Below are positions 59,661-59,766 of a stretch of 59,766 bases of DNA, piece by piece. The notes under the pieces are model-generated. The model was not told the origin of the DNA. It was given only the letters and a program-made list of their open reading frames with translations, and did not search any database. The number at the start of each line of letters is the position of its first letter. Position 1 is the first letter of the stretch. A program made the position numbers and the translations under genes. The DNA comes from Bacteroidales bacterium (lineage in GTDB: Bacteria; Bacteroidota; Bacteroidia; Bacteroidales; Bacteroidaceae): positions 1-59,766 of the forward strand of contig SFIS01000004.1 of NCBI GenBank assembly GCA_004555245.1. Reading direction: 5' to 3'.

Positions 59661-59766
59661 CGCTTACAGGGTGGTTCTATAAATTAGCTTTGTTAGATTT
59701 CGAGATTATTTTCGAGGACAAATTGAAAGTTGTAGAATGAGCGTAGCGGGCTACGTGACTGATACA
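59661..59766. other. Right-edge spacer, possible mobile-element end
   Basis: No gene is visible. The sequence contains TTTCGAGATTATTTTCGAGG (near-repeat TTTCGAG halves) and the small hairpin GCGTAGCGGGCTACGT at about 59740-59755. This looks like the edge of a structured repeat or IS element cut by the window end, but there is too little to decide. Confidence 0.3.

Noticed and set aside
1..59766. tRNA or rRNA genes
   Set aside because: No cloverleaf-like or ribosomal RNA sequence was recognised by eye; a tRNA search program would be needed to exclude one fully.

Overview
The window comes from a Bacteroidales genome, most likely a Prevotella/Segatella-type gut or rumen bacterium. Evidence: a SusC/SusD pair inside a pectin polysaccharide-utilisation locus, a SusA/SusB-type starch set, Bacteroidetes promoters of the form TTTG-N19/20-TAnnTTTG, clpP-clpX-recQ gene order, and Prevotella-style C-terminal tails (IYNxxGQ...). 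No tRNA, rRNA or CRISPR array was seen.

Layout. (1) 1-720: a short acidic ORF split by an in-frame TAG, with terminators. (2) 753-19190, all minus strand: a pectin/homogalacturonan locus. One good promoter (19160-19190) drives PL1 lyase, a periplasmic isomerase-like TIM barrel, a beta-helix surface lipoprotein, SusC and SusD, ending at a hairpin (9181-9216). A second promoter (9100-9131) drives a secreted protein of unknown function followed by a GH28, a second PL1, a DUF3826-type protein and a large beta-helix protein. (3) 19291-21056: a repeat locus, an Arc-type DNA-binding protein and an SPFH membrane protein. (4) 21144-22827: a REP-type tyrosine transposase with an extra DprA/SLOG-like C-terminal domain, and a stand-alone AraC-type HTH protein. 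(5) 23014-37990, minus: alpha-glucan enzymes (GH13 SusA type, GH97, GH31, pullulanase, GH77, GH13 amylase) plus a GH53 galactanase, but no SusC/D of their own. (6) 38345-46454, minus: a BtuB-like TonB receptor, an ABC exporter, RecQ, ClpX and ClpP. (7) 46765-51687, plus: TtcA, a GT2 glycosyltransferase and a tricorn-like S41 protease. (8) 51929-55087: a second copy of the repeat locus, RecG and a DJ-1 protein. (9) 55179-59660, plus: NAD kinase, a MITE-like element, a broken guaB and a parvulin PPIase.

How it works together: pectin is cut at the surface by PL1/GH28 enzymes, bound by SusD and the beta-helix lipoprotein, and imported by SusC. Starch-like glucans are debranched and shortened by GH13/GH97/GH31 enzymes and rearranged in the cytoplasm by GH77.

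The most unusual signals are a composite non-coding element present twice in opposite orientation (a 22-bp-period array of 17-bp palindromic cores plus a conserved 40-bp module), a guaB with about 49 bp missing, an amber codon splitting a small acidic protein, a GH28 with replaced active-site residues, a transposase/SLOG fusion, and a MITE-like element whose hairpins covary.
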